Below are positions 24,667 to 33,940 of a stretch of DNA of 64,000 nt, one piece after another. The stretch lies in the NCBI GenBank assembly GCA_029255685.2, contig CM055317.2:18206001-18270000 (forward strand). The letters run 5' to 3'. The first letter of the stretch is position 1. Each line of letters begins with the position of its first letter. The stretch is from Silene conica. Its lineage: Eukaryota; Streptophyta; Magnoliopsida; Caryophyllales; Caryophyllaceae. Position numbers and translations under genes: made by a program. The notes under the pieces are model-generated. The model saw only the letters and a list, made by a program, of their open reading frames with translations, was not told the DNA's origin and searched no databases.

Positions 24667-24770
24667 GTTTTCCTCAAAAAACGCCTCAAATAGAGGTACT
24701 ATTTGCGGCGTTTTTTTAAAAAAAAACGCCGCAAATAGTACCTCTATTTGAGGCGTTTTTTGAGGAAAAC
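24667..24770. repeat. Long subterminal palindrome of the CACTA element
   Basis: The left arm 24667-24717 pairs with 24718-24770 almost perfectly, with no loop beyond the T/A run. The arms are built from GCGGCG and GAGGCG words joined by TAGAGGTACTA. Such subterminal palindromes are where CACTA transposase subunits bind. Confidence 0.85.
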
Positions 24771-25225
24771 GCCGCAAATAGGTAATAAAAAAAAAAAAAT
24801 TTTTTTTTTTTTTTAATAAATTAAATGATGGAAACAAATTATTTAAATATAATAACTCTCATATGTATTTTGCCACAAGAGAATCTTACATGATTATTCT
24901 AAAAATATACAATGCTTAAAAATTTCAATAGAAATAACACATACATAAATATACAATGTTAAAAGACTCAAGAATCTCTTGCTATTGAAGTCCTTCAGAA
25001 TCAGCAGCTATGTTTGATTGAAGGACGACCATCAGATTCTACTTACTAGCCGGACGGCCCCCAGGAGACTTAGCTCAAGGCAGCAAAGGCCCTGTAACTT
25101 AATGGCCTTAGTCTGCTATAATCCTCCTGACCTAAAATTTAAACCATTATACTATTAATATGACAAAAGAAGTAAAGAATGGAAATACACAGATTATGCT
25201 ATTACAGTAATTCAGAAAAGGAGTA

Positions 25226-25306
25226 CACTTTCCGTCTCATTCATCTGTTTACCTTTGATTGAAATAGCGCTCGTTCAGAAAGGTAAATAAATGACTGAGA
25301 CGGAGG
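25226..25306. mobile_element. Short Stowaway-like MITE inside the CACTA
   Basis: CACTTTCCGTCTCATTCATC at one end mirrors GACTGAGACGGAGGGG at the other across about 80 bp. Terminal repeats have drifted from CTCCCTCCGTC, and flanking TA is only clear on the left. Confidence 0.55.
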
Positions 25307-26022
25307 GGGGCATTTACTACTAGTAAATAAGGACACCATTGCAGTACCTACGGTATCCCAGAGTCCCAGGTTAACAACATTCCCATCAACAGCCACATTA
25401 GCACTGAAATTGTCAAATACTGTGGGTATATAATCCTAACAACACAATTAAATGCATCAGAAAATAGAACAATTGAAGGAGTCTGCAAACCACCAATAAA
25501 TAAGTTAAATATAAATTTTCCCACAGAGACTACCGTTTGCCCTTTGACGGTTCACATATCTGGCACAGCTGGCAAGTGTGAGCAGTAGTCCAGTTAACTC
25601 AAGATGCTCAGATAAAGTGGCTTTGTATTTCAAACTTCCCCAGATTGGCATCACTGCTTATGAGATTAAGAGTATGAACTTTGCAGAAGTTATTTCACCC
25701 ATACCATGATATTTCATTGTTTCCAAAACTCCCAAGAAACATTATCATGGAGAGCATATAATAAGAGAATGCCATTCCTCACTCATCTGTAACCTTGTAC
25801 CCTTGAAAGGGGTCAGGTGCACAGCGCATCATACAACCATTCTCTAGGACTACCAACTCATAAAGCATAAGAACATATAAAAGAGACAAATAACAAGAGC
25901 AAATCAAAATTATAGCATATTTCTAGGAGGATGATAAAGGATTTCCTTGTTTATCAAGGTAAAGACACATTTAACTTGAATAAACTCAGAAATGCAAAGA
26001 TTCATCAAGGAACATTCAGTAC

Positions 26023-26214
26023 CAGTGATATGCTGAAGGCCGTGTTCTGAAATATGATCACAGTAGTTAAAAGTCAAGGCTTGCAGACTAGAGCAACATT
26101 TCAAGAGCGCCAAACCAGAGTCTGTCACATCAGAACCAGAGAGATCAACAGAAAGTAAAGACGAGCCTTGAGAAGAGATGACATCCAACCAACTGTCATC
26201 CACACCAGGATAAA
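26023..26214 (-). pseudogene. Captured exon of a leucine-rich-repeat protein (At1g15740-type)
   Basis: On the minus strand the exon reads FYPGVDDSWLDVISSQGSSL then SVDLSGSDVTDSGLALLKCC and FNYCDHISEHGLQHITG. This matches the start of the LRR region in the plant LRR family typified by Arabidopsis At1g15740, from memory of that family. It ends at a GTACTGAATG donor at 26023, so genomic DNA with at least the start of an intron was captured, not cDNA. The 64 or so codons are open. No other exon of this gene is recognisable within the element, so it is a fragment that cannot make the normal protein. Confidence 0.75.
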
Positions 26215-26544
26215 ATTTGTTAATAGTTGGTAATAGTTAAATGGAGGCGCACTCTTTTATTGTCCGCCATGATAAACGTAAAATAAAATTCTGTAATAAT
26301 GTGAAGAACACAATAAGTACCTGCCAAGGTCTCTCCCAATCAAGTGGCATTGGCCAAGCACCAAACCAAGACCTAGAATGGCACCGTGAGCAGGAAGGCA
26401 AACCATGAAATCAACAGGTCCAGCCGGCCTGAAAGTGAGAAATTTGACATAGAATCAATAATTGTGAAAGCTAAGACAAGAAATCGACCATGTTGTTTAC
26501 AGATTTACTTCTTTATACGGTAATTCAGCATTGACTGCCGCAAG

Positions 26545-27214
26545 TTCTTTATACGGTAGCCATGTCTACAGAGAACTAAATGTTGAAGAGGCTTTTCGTC
26601 GAGCTCTGACAACCTGGGCAAGATGGGTGGATGCTAATATGGATCCGAAAAAAGTACAAATATTTTTCAGGGGATACTCAGCTTCTCATTTTAGGTAAGC
26701 TGTTAGTTAAAAAAGCGCGCTTTCTAGATACGGCGCAGTAGAGTGTTTAACTTTGTTATTTACTTGATTATGCAGTGACGGAAACTGGAATACGGGTGGT
26801 AAATGTGACAACGAAACGAAGCCATCAACGACTGAAACAGATTTAACGACATACCTTTTCAATATAAAGGTTCTAGAGAACGTACTGAAGTGGATGAAAA
26901 TGCCGGTTTTCTACCTGAACATCACAACGTTGACGGACTTGCGAATAGATGCGCATCCGTCAGTTTACAGGGGTCAGGACTTAACTGAGGAGGAGAGGCG
27001 CTCGCCATTGAGATACCAAGATTGTTCGCATTGGTGTCTTCCCGGCGTTCCTGATATATGGAATGAATTTGTTTATGCCCAAATGTTGATCAGACAACGT
27101 CAGTTGCAAGAGGAAGAACAGCGTCAGCAACGACAGCGGAAAATTAATAAAACAATAGTCATCAAACTAGGAAACACACCATGGCTCAACAATATGAAGT
27201 TTCAATTGAAATAA
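26545..27214 (+). pseudogene. Captured 3' part of a TRICHOME BIREFRINGENCE-LIKE (TBL) gene
   Basis: Exon one (to 26694) reads SHVYRELNVEEAFRRALTTW and continues WVDANMDPKKVQIFFRGYSA. A phase-2 intron with GTAAGC donor and TATGCAG acceptor spans 26695-26775. Exon two (26776-27214) gives WNTGGKCDNETKP, then the conserved DAHPSVYR and the C-terminal DxxH motif inside DCSHWCLPGVPDIWNEF. TBL proteins are Golgi wall-polysaccharide O-acetyltransferases whose catalytic set is an N-terminal GDS Ser plus this Asp and His. The N-terminal membrane anchor and GDS segment are missing, so no active enzyme could form. The tail after YAQML is Gln/Arg-rich and runs to a TAA at 27212-27214. All coding sequence present is open. 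Confidence 0.85.
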
Positions 27215-28811
27215 ATCCTAATTTAATACACCAGTAATTCAAACTCAAAGATCAAAACTCAAAACTTTCAATTGAAATAAAACAATAAGTGTACCCGAAT
27301 TGAGGAACAAATTAGAGTACAAACCTGAGAAGGATAGAGGAGAAAACAACGGAGAACGGAAATTGCAAGTATAATGACTCGTCGTGGTGCGTTGTGGAAG
27401 GTGGTGCTCTCTGGTGGTCGACAACAAGGGATGACGGAGATCTGGATAGGGTATTTGGGGTTGGTATCTTTGACGGGGATATAGAGAGGGTATTACTTAG
27501 GGTTTGTATATAACTCTATAGCTTATTTGCTGCGTTCCACCTAAAACGCCTCATATAGTTTTATTTGCGGCGTTTGTTTGCTAAACGCCTCAAATAACCT
27601 TCTATTTATTAAAAAAAAAAATCTAATTTCTATTTGCTGCGTTTTGATAAAAACGCCTCAAATGAAGAGCCGCAAATTAATGTTTTTCTACTAGTGAATG
27701 TTTCTTTATAACTCCATGAAAGTATTTGGAGTTACTATCACCTTCTTTCATCCAAGTAGTTTTAGCTTTTTGTTGCAAAAATTGAGTACATGCAGCCTGA
27801 ATTTCTTTATATATTTCCAGAGCCACTTGCTCTTTTCTGATCCACTCTTCATCACCCATATTCTGAATAATATTCATTTGGATCTTATGAACCTCATTCA
27901 ATGCTTGTGTAGCCTGATGTTCAATGTTCTCAAAATGAGAATGATTAAACTCTTTCAGTCTACCTTTCAACAACTTCATTTTCGTAGTCAGACAGTACAT
28001 CTTGGTACCATGAACTTCCAAATTCCACCAGTCTCTCAACTTCCCTTCATATTCCTTAGCTTTGCCCCACATATTGATATATTTAAAGGGCCTCTTATGC
28101 TTCACCATCTCAATTCTGCTTTTAATGATGCAGGGACTGTGATCAAAATCACCTTCGGGTAAATAATGGGCATACATATCCTACATTCTCCTACTCCAAC
28201 ATTCATTGATTAAAGTTCTATCCAACCTACTATAAGATCTTGTGCTCAGATCTTGCTTGTTATTCCAAGTGAAAAACAAGCCAGATGCAGAGCTATCAAA
28301 CAACTCACAATAAGCTAAACATCCTTTAAAATCATTGATTTCCACATCAGTACAAGTTCCCCCCAATCTTTCAGAATGATCAATCACAGTGTTGAAATCT
28401 CCACACACCAGCCAAGGACCATCCATACTATCTGCAATATTTCTCAACTGATTCCATAAATCATGCCTAGCCTAACAAGGATTAAAGGCATACACCATAG
28501 ACATCCAAAATTCAGTATTAGTAGCAACCTCAGTCACTTTCATATGGATTAACTGAGCAGAATAACTCAGAAACTCAACATGAAAAATTGTAGGATTCCA
28601 AAGCACCCATATCCTACCTCCTTTATGCCACCTATTATTAGTTGATAAGCTCCAACCATCCATTAAAATACCATTCAAGCAATTTAGAGACATAGATTTA
28701 ATTTTTGTCTCAAGGAGTCCAAACAAACACACCCTATTCATATGCATAATCCACTTTACAAATCGTTGCTTAGGTAGTTTGTTTAACCCCCTAAAATTCC
28801 AAAAACCCATG

Positions 28812-30041
28812 TTATACATTCCCCACCAATTGGTGAGGAACATTACCACTTGTCCCAATTCCTTCCTTGGGTGTGTTAGATCTATTTAGCACTTCGAGAA
28901 ATGTTTGCTGCCCAAAAATATGAGAGCTACACGCACCTGCAATCTTATTCCTACTCATTCTCATATTTGGCTTCAATGGTGTATTTCCCATAGAATAACT
29001 TCCATTCTTATGCCACACCACAGGAGTTTGTAATGGTATTTCAACTGTTGGTCCTTTCATTTCCTGTTGTGGCTCCTCTACTTGTGGCTCCACCTGCCTA
29101 GGTTTCCAAACTTGCTTAGGTTTGTTCTTCACATTATTAGCCACCTTCTTCTTCCTCGTACAATCCTTAGTATCATGTCCCATTCCTTGAAATTCATGAC
29201 ATACTACTGGTTTCCACTCATATTCAATTTTAAGTTCCACCGCAATGCCATGTTCATCAAGAAATTTAACTAAATCTGGTGATTCTTTCCCAAATTCAAG
29301 TTTTATCATAACCCGAGCATAACCTAATCTTGTTTTCTCCTCTGTGGCATGATCACACTTAATGTACTCTCCAATTAATCCAGAAATCTTAATCAACCCT
29401 TTCCTCCAAAATTTTAATGGAAGATTATGCATTCTAACCCAGACTGGCACAGATTGAACAACATGTTTAATTAAATCAGACTTCACAGACCATTGTTTAA
29501 CAATAAGTGGCTTATTATCTAACAAAAAATATCCTTGTCTCAACACCGCATCCATAGCCTCTTGTGTCTTAAAACGAACCAGAAACACACCATTAGGTAA
29601 AAAATAAACAGTTAAAACTTGATGTTGTCTCTATAGTCTTCTTATGAACCCTTCCACAACTTCCCATAGAGGATTAGCCCCCAAGATAAAACAGACTACT
29701 GAAAAATTCCAGTAATCTAATTCTGTTTGGACTTCCTCTGCAGTAAATTTCAACATCTCCTTTTCTTCTTCAATGGGCTCAAATGATTGAGGAATAACTA
29801 GTTCTTCTTCGTCAATTGCATCCTCCACCAATGAATCTAATGAAAGTGGTTGAATACCTATAATACTTCCCATTGTTCGTTCTCTTCGTGCATCCATACT
29901 CGAGGGTCCCTCATGATTTGGTAAAGCTGGAAATTCTTCTTGGGTAGTAGCCAAGAGTAGATCAAATTTATTAGTATGATTTTTTTGTTTTTGTTTTTGA
30001 TTTGTACTAGATTTAGATTATGAATTTCGTGCCGCCGTCAT
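28812..30041 (-). pseudogene. LINE ORF1 (DUF4283-type RNA-binding protein)
   Basis: The likely start is the ATG at 30041-30039 (MTAARNS), in frame with the rest. In-frame stops follow at codon 8 (TAA) and again just before the core (TAG after GFIRRL). The DUF4283 core runs from about 29600 to 29160 with phrases WSVKSDLIKHVVQSVPVWVR and LGEYIKCDHAT-like text. The zinc knuckle reads CHEFQGMGHDTKDC, so the second Cys of the usual CX2CX4HX4C is lost. A basic, Pro/Gln-rich tail follows. The stop TAA (28814-28812) is one base before the ORF2 ATG. It would coat LINE RNA. About 409 codons including the stops. Confidence 0.85.
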
Positions 30042-30177
30042 CTTTCTCTGCAAAATCGCCTAGATTTCAGAGAAAATTCCTTTATCTCTATCTCTATATT
30101 CCCTCTTTGTTGTTGTTGTTTGCCTATTCTATTGTTGAGCTATGTAATGTTACTTAAACATGATTGTATTAAGTCTT

Positions 30178-30386
30178 TTTTTATGAAGAGGGTGTTGAAT
30201 CCCCCAGGCCCATGTATTCCCGCACCATCACATGGACCATGTTAGCCACCCCCTTTGGGGGGCTGCAGTAGCCAAGTGGTCATCGCCTCAACGGGTAGTT
30301 GAACCTGAAACCTCGCAAGTCCTGCATTTCTGCAAGTTTCAAGGTTCAACCCAGCTACCACTGGACTAACACCACTTAGTTAATTT
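30178..30386 (-). mobile_element. tRNA-derived SINE, 209 bp
   Basis: Read on the minus strand it has a polymerase III A box (TAGTCCAGTGGTAGC, near 30376) and a B box (GGTTCAACTACC, near 30300), and ends in an A-rich tail seen as T-run at 30178. Perfect 11-bp target duplications TATTAAGTCTT flank it (30167-30177, 30387-30397). It sits 24 bases beyond the LINE target duplication. A LINE of the L1 type would supply its reverse transcriptase. Confidence 0.8.
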
Positions 30387-30649
30387 TATTAAGTCTTATG
30401 AACCTGATTTTATCAAGTCTTGTGAGGAATGTAATGAAAAAAATACATGTTTTGGTGAATTCAATGATATACAAGGATTAAGTAATGTAATCAGACATTT
30501 TTTGCCAAGAAATAGAATTGCATTACTTTAGGAGATTGTTTCCATACATTCATTCTTACTTGAATACATATCCTTACAATTAATATTATCACCTAAACAT
30601 CCAACTAAATGCAAATATAATTCAAGAAACTATTAATCCAAGCATTACA

Positions 30650-31063
30650 ACTTTCTCCCATTTAGATTGTTTATCTACTTCAACCTTCAATTTCATCACC
30701 TCTAATTTTAATTTTTCATTCTTCTTTTTCAGTTTCTGTAGTTTTACCTCACAAATCTAGGTTTCATCTTTAATTTCAAGATACATTTCCTTCTCCAAAT
30801 GGAGAAACCCACAAGTTCTCTTCTTTAACAAAATAAATGAACAATACAATCACCAAAACAACACCAAGTTATGAACAATGTCAATAGAATAGATGAAATA
30901 ATTAACTTACGGGTCATAATGGACACCACCCATAAAACTTATTTCCGACACTTGGTCCCTTATTGTCCATCTTCAAAGCAGCAGCCAAGTTATGGTTGCA
31001 GAAAACCGTATTTGTAGTTTTGGCACGAGTAGAACATGAAGAAGTGGATGACGGTCGCTTCAT
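30650..31063 (-). pseudogene. Decayed GRF-type zinc-finger gene
   Basis: Exon 1 (31063-30911) opens MKRPSSTSSCSTRAKTTNTV and carries FCNHNLAAALKM then NKFYGWCPL, the plant GRF zinc-finger wording. A TGA falls just before the GTAAGT donor. Exon 2 (about 30830-30650) starts after TTAAAG with KRTCGFLHLEKEMYLEIKDE, has an in-frame TAG, then a Lys/Leu/Glu coiled coil (QKLKKKNEKLKLEVMKLKVE). GRF plus coiled coil is a common small plant protein, often carried by transposons. With two stops it is unlikely to be made intact. Confidence 0.6.
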
Positions 31064-31209
31064 TTGAGCGAATAACGAAAGAAGTGGACATATTTTACTA
31101 TCGTCAATAATGGAGAAAGGAGAAGAAACATAGTAGAGATTTTTTTAACCGTGAACTAGATTAAAAGAAGGGAAAGATGAAGAATTTAAGGGGTTAACAG
31201 TGGGTCCAT

Positions 31210-32314
31210 GTGCAATAACCTCCTACAACTAGTTTTAAACAACAATTATATCAAAAGCAGAGGTGTCTTATTGTTGGTAATATCTCCATTTTATAAAAGG
31301 AAAGACATTTCAAGCCTTCTGATTGGCTGAAATTTTTCCTTTTTTTTAATTAAGAAAAAAACTAAGATGTCCCACTTACTCGAGTTACTCCCCCACTATC
31401 ACCAAACTAATTAATTACTCTCTTTCTTCCTATTATTCCTATTAATTACTCTCTTTCTTCATACTATTCCTCCCACTATCTCTTTTCTCTTATTCTATTT
31501 TACTAATTGCAAAGTTTAGGGAAAATAATAAGTGTAACTATATGTTTACTTTCTTCAATAAAATTAAAAGTTTACAAATATTAAATATAAGTTGATTGGC
31601 TAAATAAAAGTTATTGTACATAAAATTAACATCTCGGATAGTTATGAAAATGGATTAAAGAAAAAAATTAGTGATATAAGTTATACAAAAGAGAATAAAT
31701 TTTAATAACTAGTATTGTTCCAGATTTCATCTTATTTCTTTTTTAGAAACTTTGTCAATAAAATGTATATACATCAAATTGAACGAAAATTTATACATAT
31801 GTTAAAACCATAAATTACTCATAAAAATAAAATAAAAAAAATACTTGGAACAATAATTTCTCAAAAAATTCTAAAACAAAAAATATATTTTTTTTATAAA
31901 AGAACAATAATCACAGTATTTAAGTAATTTATAATAAAAAAAATAAGCTAATAAAAGTTGTTAATTATTCCCCTACTTCCTCATAAATTAGTCAATCAAT
32001 GAAAGTTGTAAATTTTTCAGTCTGACAAATTTGCGATGAATTATCCTAATTCCCAATAAAACAGATAAATTAACAATAATGAATCTTTTTCTAAACAACT
32101 AAATTTTTTATGATAAAGAACACTTAAACTCATCCTAATCAATAAATAAATTAATTCACATATGTTAAATTAAAGACTATTGATGATAAACAATAAAAAT
32201 AATTAATAATATTTTGATTTCGGGATTAAATAATTACACCCGTAAATATTTCAAAACCTACAATAAAAGCGTGTATAATATTTTGTATATATATCTCGTA
32301 ACTTTGAAGATAAA
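31210..32314. other. Very AT-rich stretch without gene
   Basis: No frame or domain. A short direct repeat 'TTAATTACTCTCTTTCTTC' occurs at about 31409 and 31442. It probably forms the body of the Helitron that ends at 32346. Confidence 0.4.
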
Positions 32315-32346
32315 CCCGTGCATTTTTTGCACGAGATTAAAACTAG
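32315..32346 (+). mobile_element. Helitron-like 3' terminus
   Basis: CCCGTGCA pairs with TGCACGAG (one mismatch) around a short T loop, and after about eight bases the element ends CTAG before T. This is the same structure as the terminus at 19547, with different stem sequence. The 5' end is not located. Confidence 0.6.
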
Positions 32347-33940
32347 TTGGTATTTAAAACATAGTTTGGTTTATTTTGAGTTGTACAACTATAGTTTAAA
32401 ATATTGTTATCAATTAATTCTAAATTGAAAGGGTTATGCTTTTTCATGGAAACTATTTACTCTTTTATGAACATATTTTATTATTTTGCCCCTCCCATTA
32501 CATCTTTTCACTTTCTCAAAATACCCAATTTAATTTCTTCTTACTGTATACATTCACTAATCCAGCACCCTTGTCACCCACCGCCTTCGCTGCGACTAGC
32601 CACCCCCTTACACATCTTTCTCACCACTTTTGACCGCCATCACTGTCACCACCACCATTGTCCCTATGCCCTGCCCTTGTCACCCCTACCTCAGCCACGT
32701 CCTATCCTATTTTTGGCACCCGCGTCGCCCACCACCTTCATTTGATAGTCAACCTCGTTGGTTGATATGTTGATTTATCTAATCTACCAAAATCGTAATC
32801 TAATGCAATGAATTGTCAAATGAAATAAATAATTGGATATGTAAGCAAATATGAGAATAATTATTGGACCAAGTAATTTCCACCAAATAGTTATGAATGG
32901 ATCATAGACTCTTCTAATTTATTTCATTATTGAATATTTTGATATGAAGTTATTGATTACTAATTCCACATAACATTAGTTATTAGCTACAAGCGTAAAC
33001 AAATAATCCTTACAGTATTGTCAATTTACTCAAGCGCTTAATCGTGTCGAGATTGTCTCAACCCTATCCCAACTCATTTAATTTTTTTATAACTCAACCC
33101 GACTTGTTTAACCCATTTATCTTTAAGGAGGTCATTTTTCACCTACTTAACCCATTAAACCCAGCAAACTAACGCAATAAACCACACTTTATAACCCTAT
33201 TATCCCAAAAGTGATGAAATAATTTTTAAGTTGTTTAGTTGAATTGTTGACTCAACAAATATATTATGATAATTTTAAATAAATAGGTTATTCGTGTCAT
33301 GTTCGAGTTAAAGGACATCAACCCTAACCCGACCCATTTAAGTTTCGTATCGTGTCATGTCGATCCAATTACTTAAATGGGTCAGAACGTATTAACCCTA
33401 ACTCACTAACTTCGTGTCAAACGTATTAACCCTAACTAACTTCGTGTCAGATTCATGTCGTGTTTTCAGGTCGGAACAATAATTGCACCCTCTAGGCTCT
33501 ACATGTGATGAAACCTCAAAACCTATGAGATACTTTCAATCGGACGAACATTTTTATGTATACTGAGGCATTAAGGTTTCACAAGTATGATGTACTTAAT
33601 TACCGTAGGTATCGACTTTAAATCCCTTCTCTTTGATTGTACATATCTCTGCACGTTATAATACATCAGTAACGCGGATATAGGTTTCATAAGGTGGTCA
33701 TAAAAACAGCAAACATAGCAAAGTGTAAAAAAGTAAAAAGATGGCAAAAGTGGGGTGACATAAACATTGGTCATTATAATGTGAAATTGGCAAGCAATAT
33801 CATTAGCGGCACCAAAGATTTGAAGTATAATAAGTAACAAAGATGAATCCACCAATATTCTGGAACTGTCGAGGAAACATAACCTGTGTTCCGTTCTCTT
33901 TGGAGAAACAATAAGTCGCAGAATAGATATAGAGTATCAC
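32347..33940. other. Spacer downstream of the E3 ligase gene, with hAT-like debris
   Basis: No gene seen. At 33030-33500 the phrases AACCCGACCCATTTAAG, TTAAATGGGTCAGAACG and a 25-bp duplication near 33386-33450 resemble subterminal DNA of a decayed hAT element, but no paired ends or target duplication were found. The 33500-33940 part probably includes the 3' UTR of the E3 ligase gene. Confidence 0.35.

Larger units (their letters stand above)
24472..27696. mobile_element. Pack-type CACTA element carrying two host gene fragments
   Basis: The ends are CACTAGTAGAAAAA and TTTTTCTACTAGTG, perfect inverted repeats of 14 bp, with 3-bp target duplications AAT on both sides (24469-24471, 27697-27699). 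Subterminal arrays of TTTGCGGCGTTTTT and its complement occupy about 24480-24785 and 27530-27680. No transposase is encoded; the interior holds pieces of an LRR gene (minus) and a TBL gene (plus), each with an intron boundary, plus a small Stowaway. It is inserted in the LINE ORF2 and is therefore younger than the LINE. It would need an autonomous CACTA to move. Confidence 0.93.
22185..28810 (-). pseudogene. LINE ORF2 (endonuclease, reverse transcriptase, zf-RVT), split by CACTA
   Basis: ORF2 starts MGFWNFRGLN at 28810. The apurinic-type endonuclease shows ETK (about 28710), WLVCGDFN (about 28405) and DHSP (about 28145). The CACTA element interrupts the linker at 27697/24471. Reverse transcriptase motifs follow: HKAPGPD (24203 region), [11 protein letters not shown] (about 23930), LRQGDPMSPLLF (about 23655) and MFANDLMLF (about 23520). 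The last should be FADD; its first Asp is Asn here (AAC at 23515-23513), which should abolish polymerisation. The zf-RVT region has VVPKHCFIAWL and CCICGVQSETHQHLFMEC. Several stops and frame changes split it into six or more pieces. Confidence 0.88.
22136..30139 (-). mobile_element. Full-length L1-type LINE, interrupted by a CACTA element
   Basis: The element reads on the minus strand, from a short 5' leader at 30139 to a poly(A) tail seen as T-run at 22136. Matching 15-bp target duplications CTATGTAATGTTACT flank it (22121-22135, 30140-30154). It carries ORF1 (DUF4283 plus degenerate knuckle) and ORF2 (endonuclease, reverse transcriptase, zf-RVT). Without the 3,225-bp CACTA and its 3-bp duplication it is about 4.8 kb. 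It is no longer active: the coding frames hold several stops and the reverse transcriptase active site has changed. Confidence 0.93.

Noticed and set aside
24620-24785. Regular short repeats considered as a CRISPR-like array
   Set aside because: They are palindromic CACTA subterminal repeats without unique spacers, in a plant context.
26335-26480. Minus frame FRPAGPVDFMVCLPAHGAIL as a third captured exon in the CACTA
   Set aside because: About 40 open codons with a GTACTT-like edge, but I do not recognise the protein, so it is not called.
32404-32745. 113-codon plus frame with Pro/His-rich tail
   Set aside because: Low-complexity CCACC/CACC sequence just past a Helitron end; no recognisable domain.
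33843-33880. MNPPIFWNCRGN frame looks like the start of an L1 endonuclease
   Set aside because: Only a dozen codons; no further endonuclease motif follows on that strand, so it is likely chance or too small to support.
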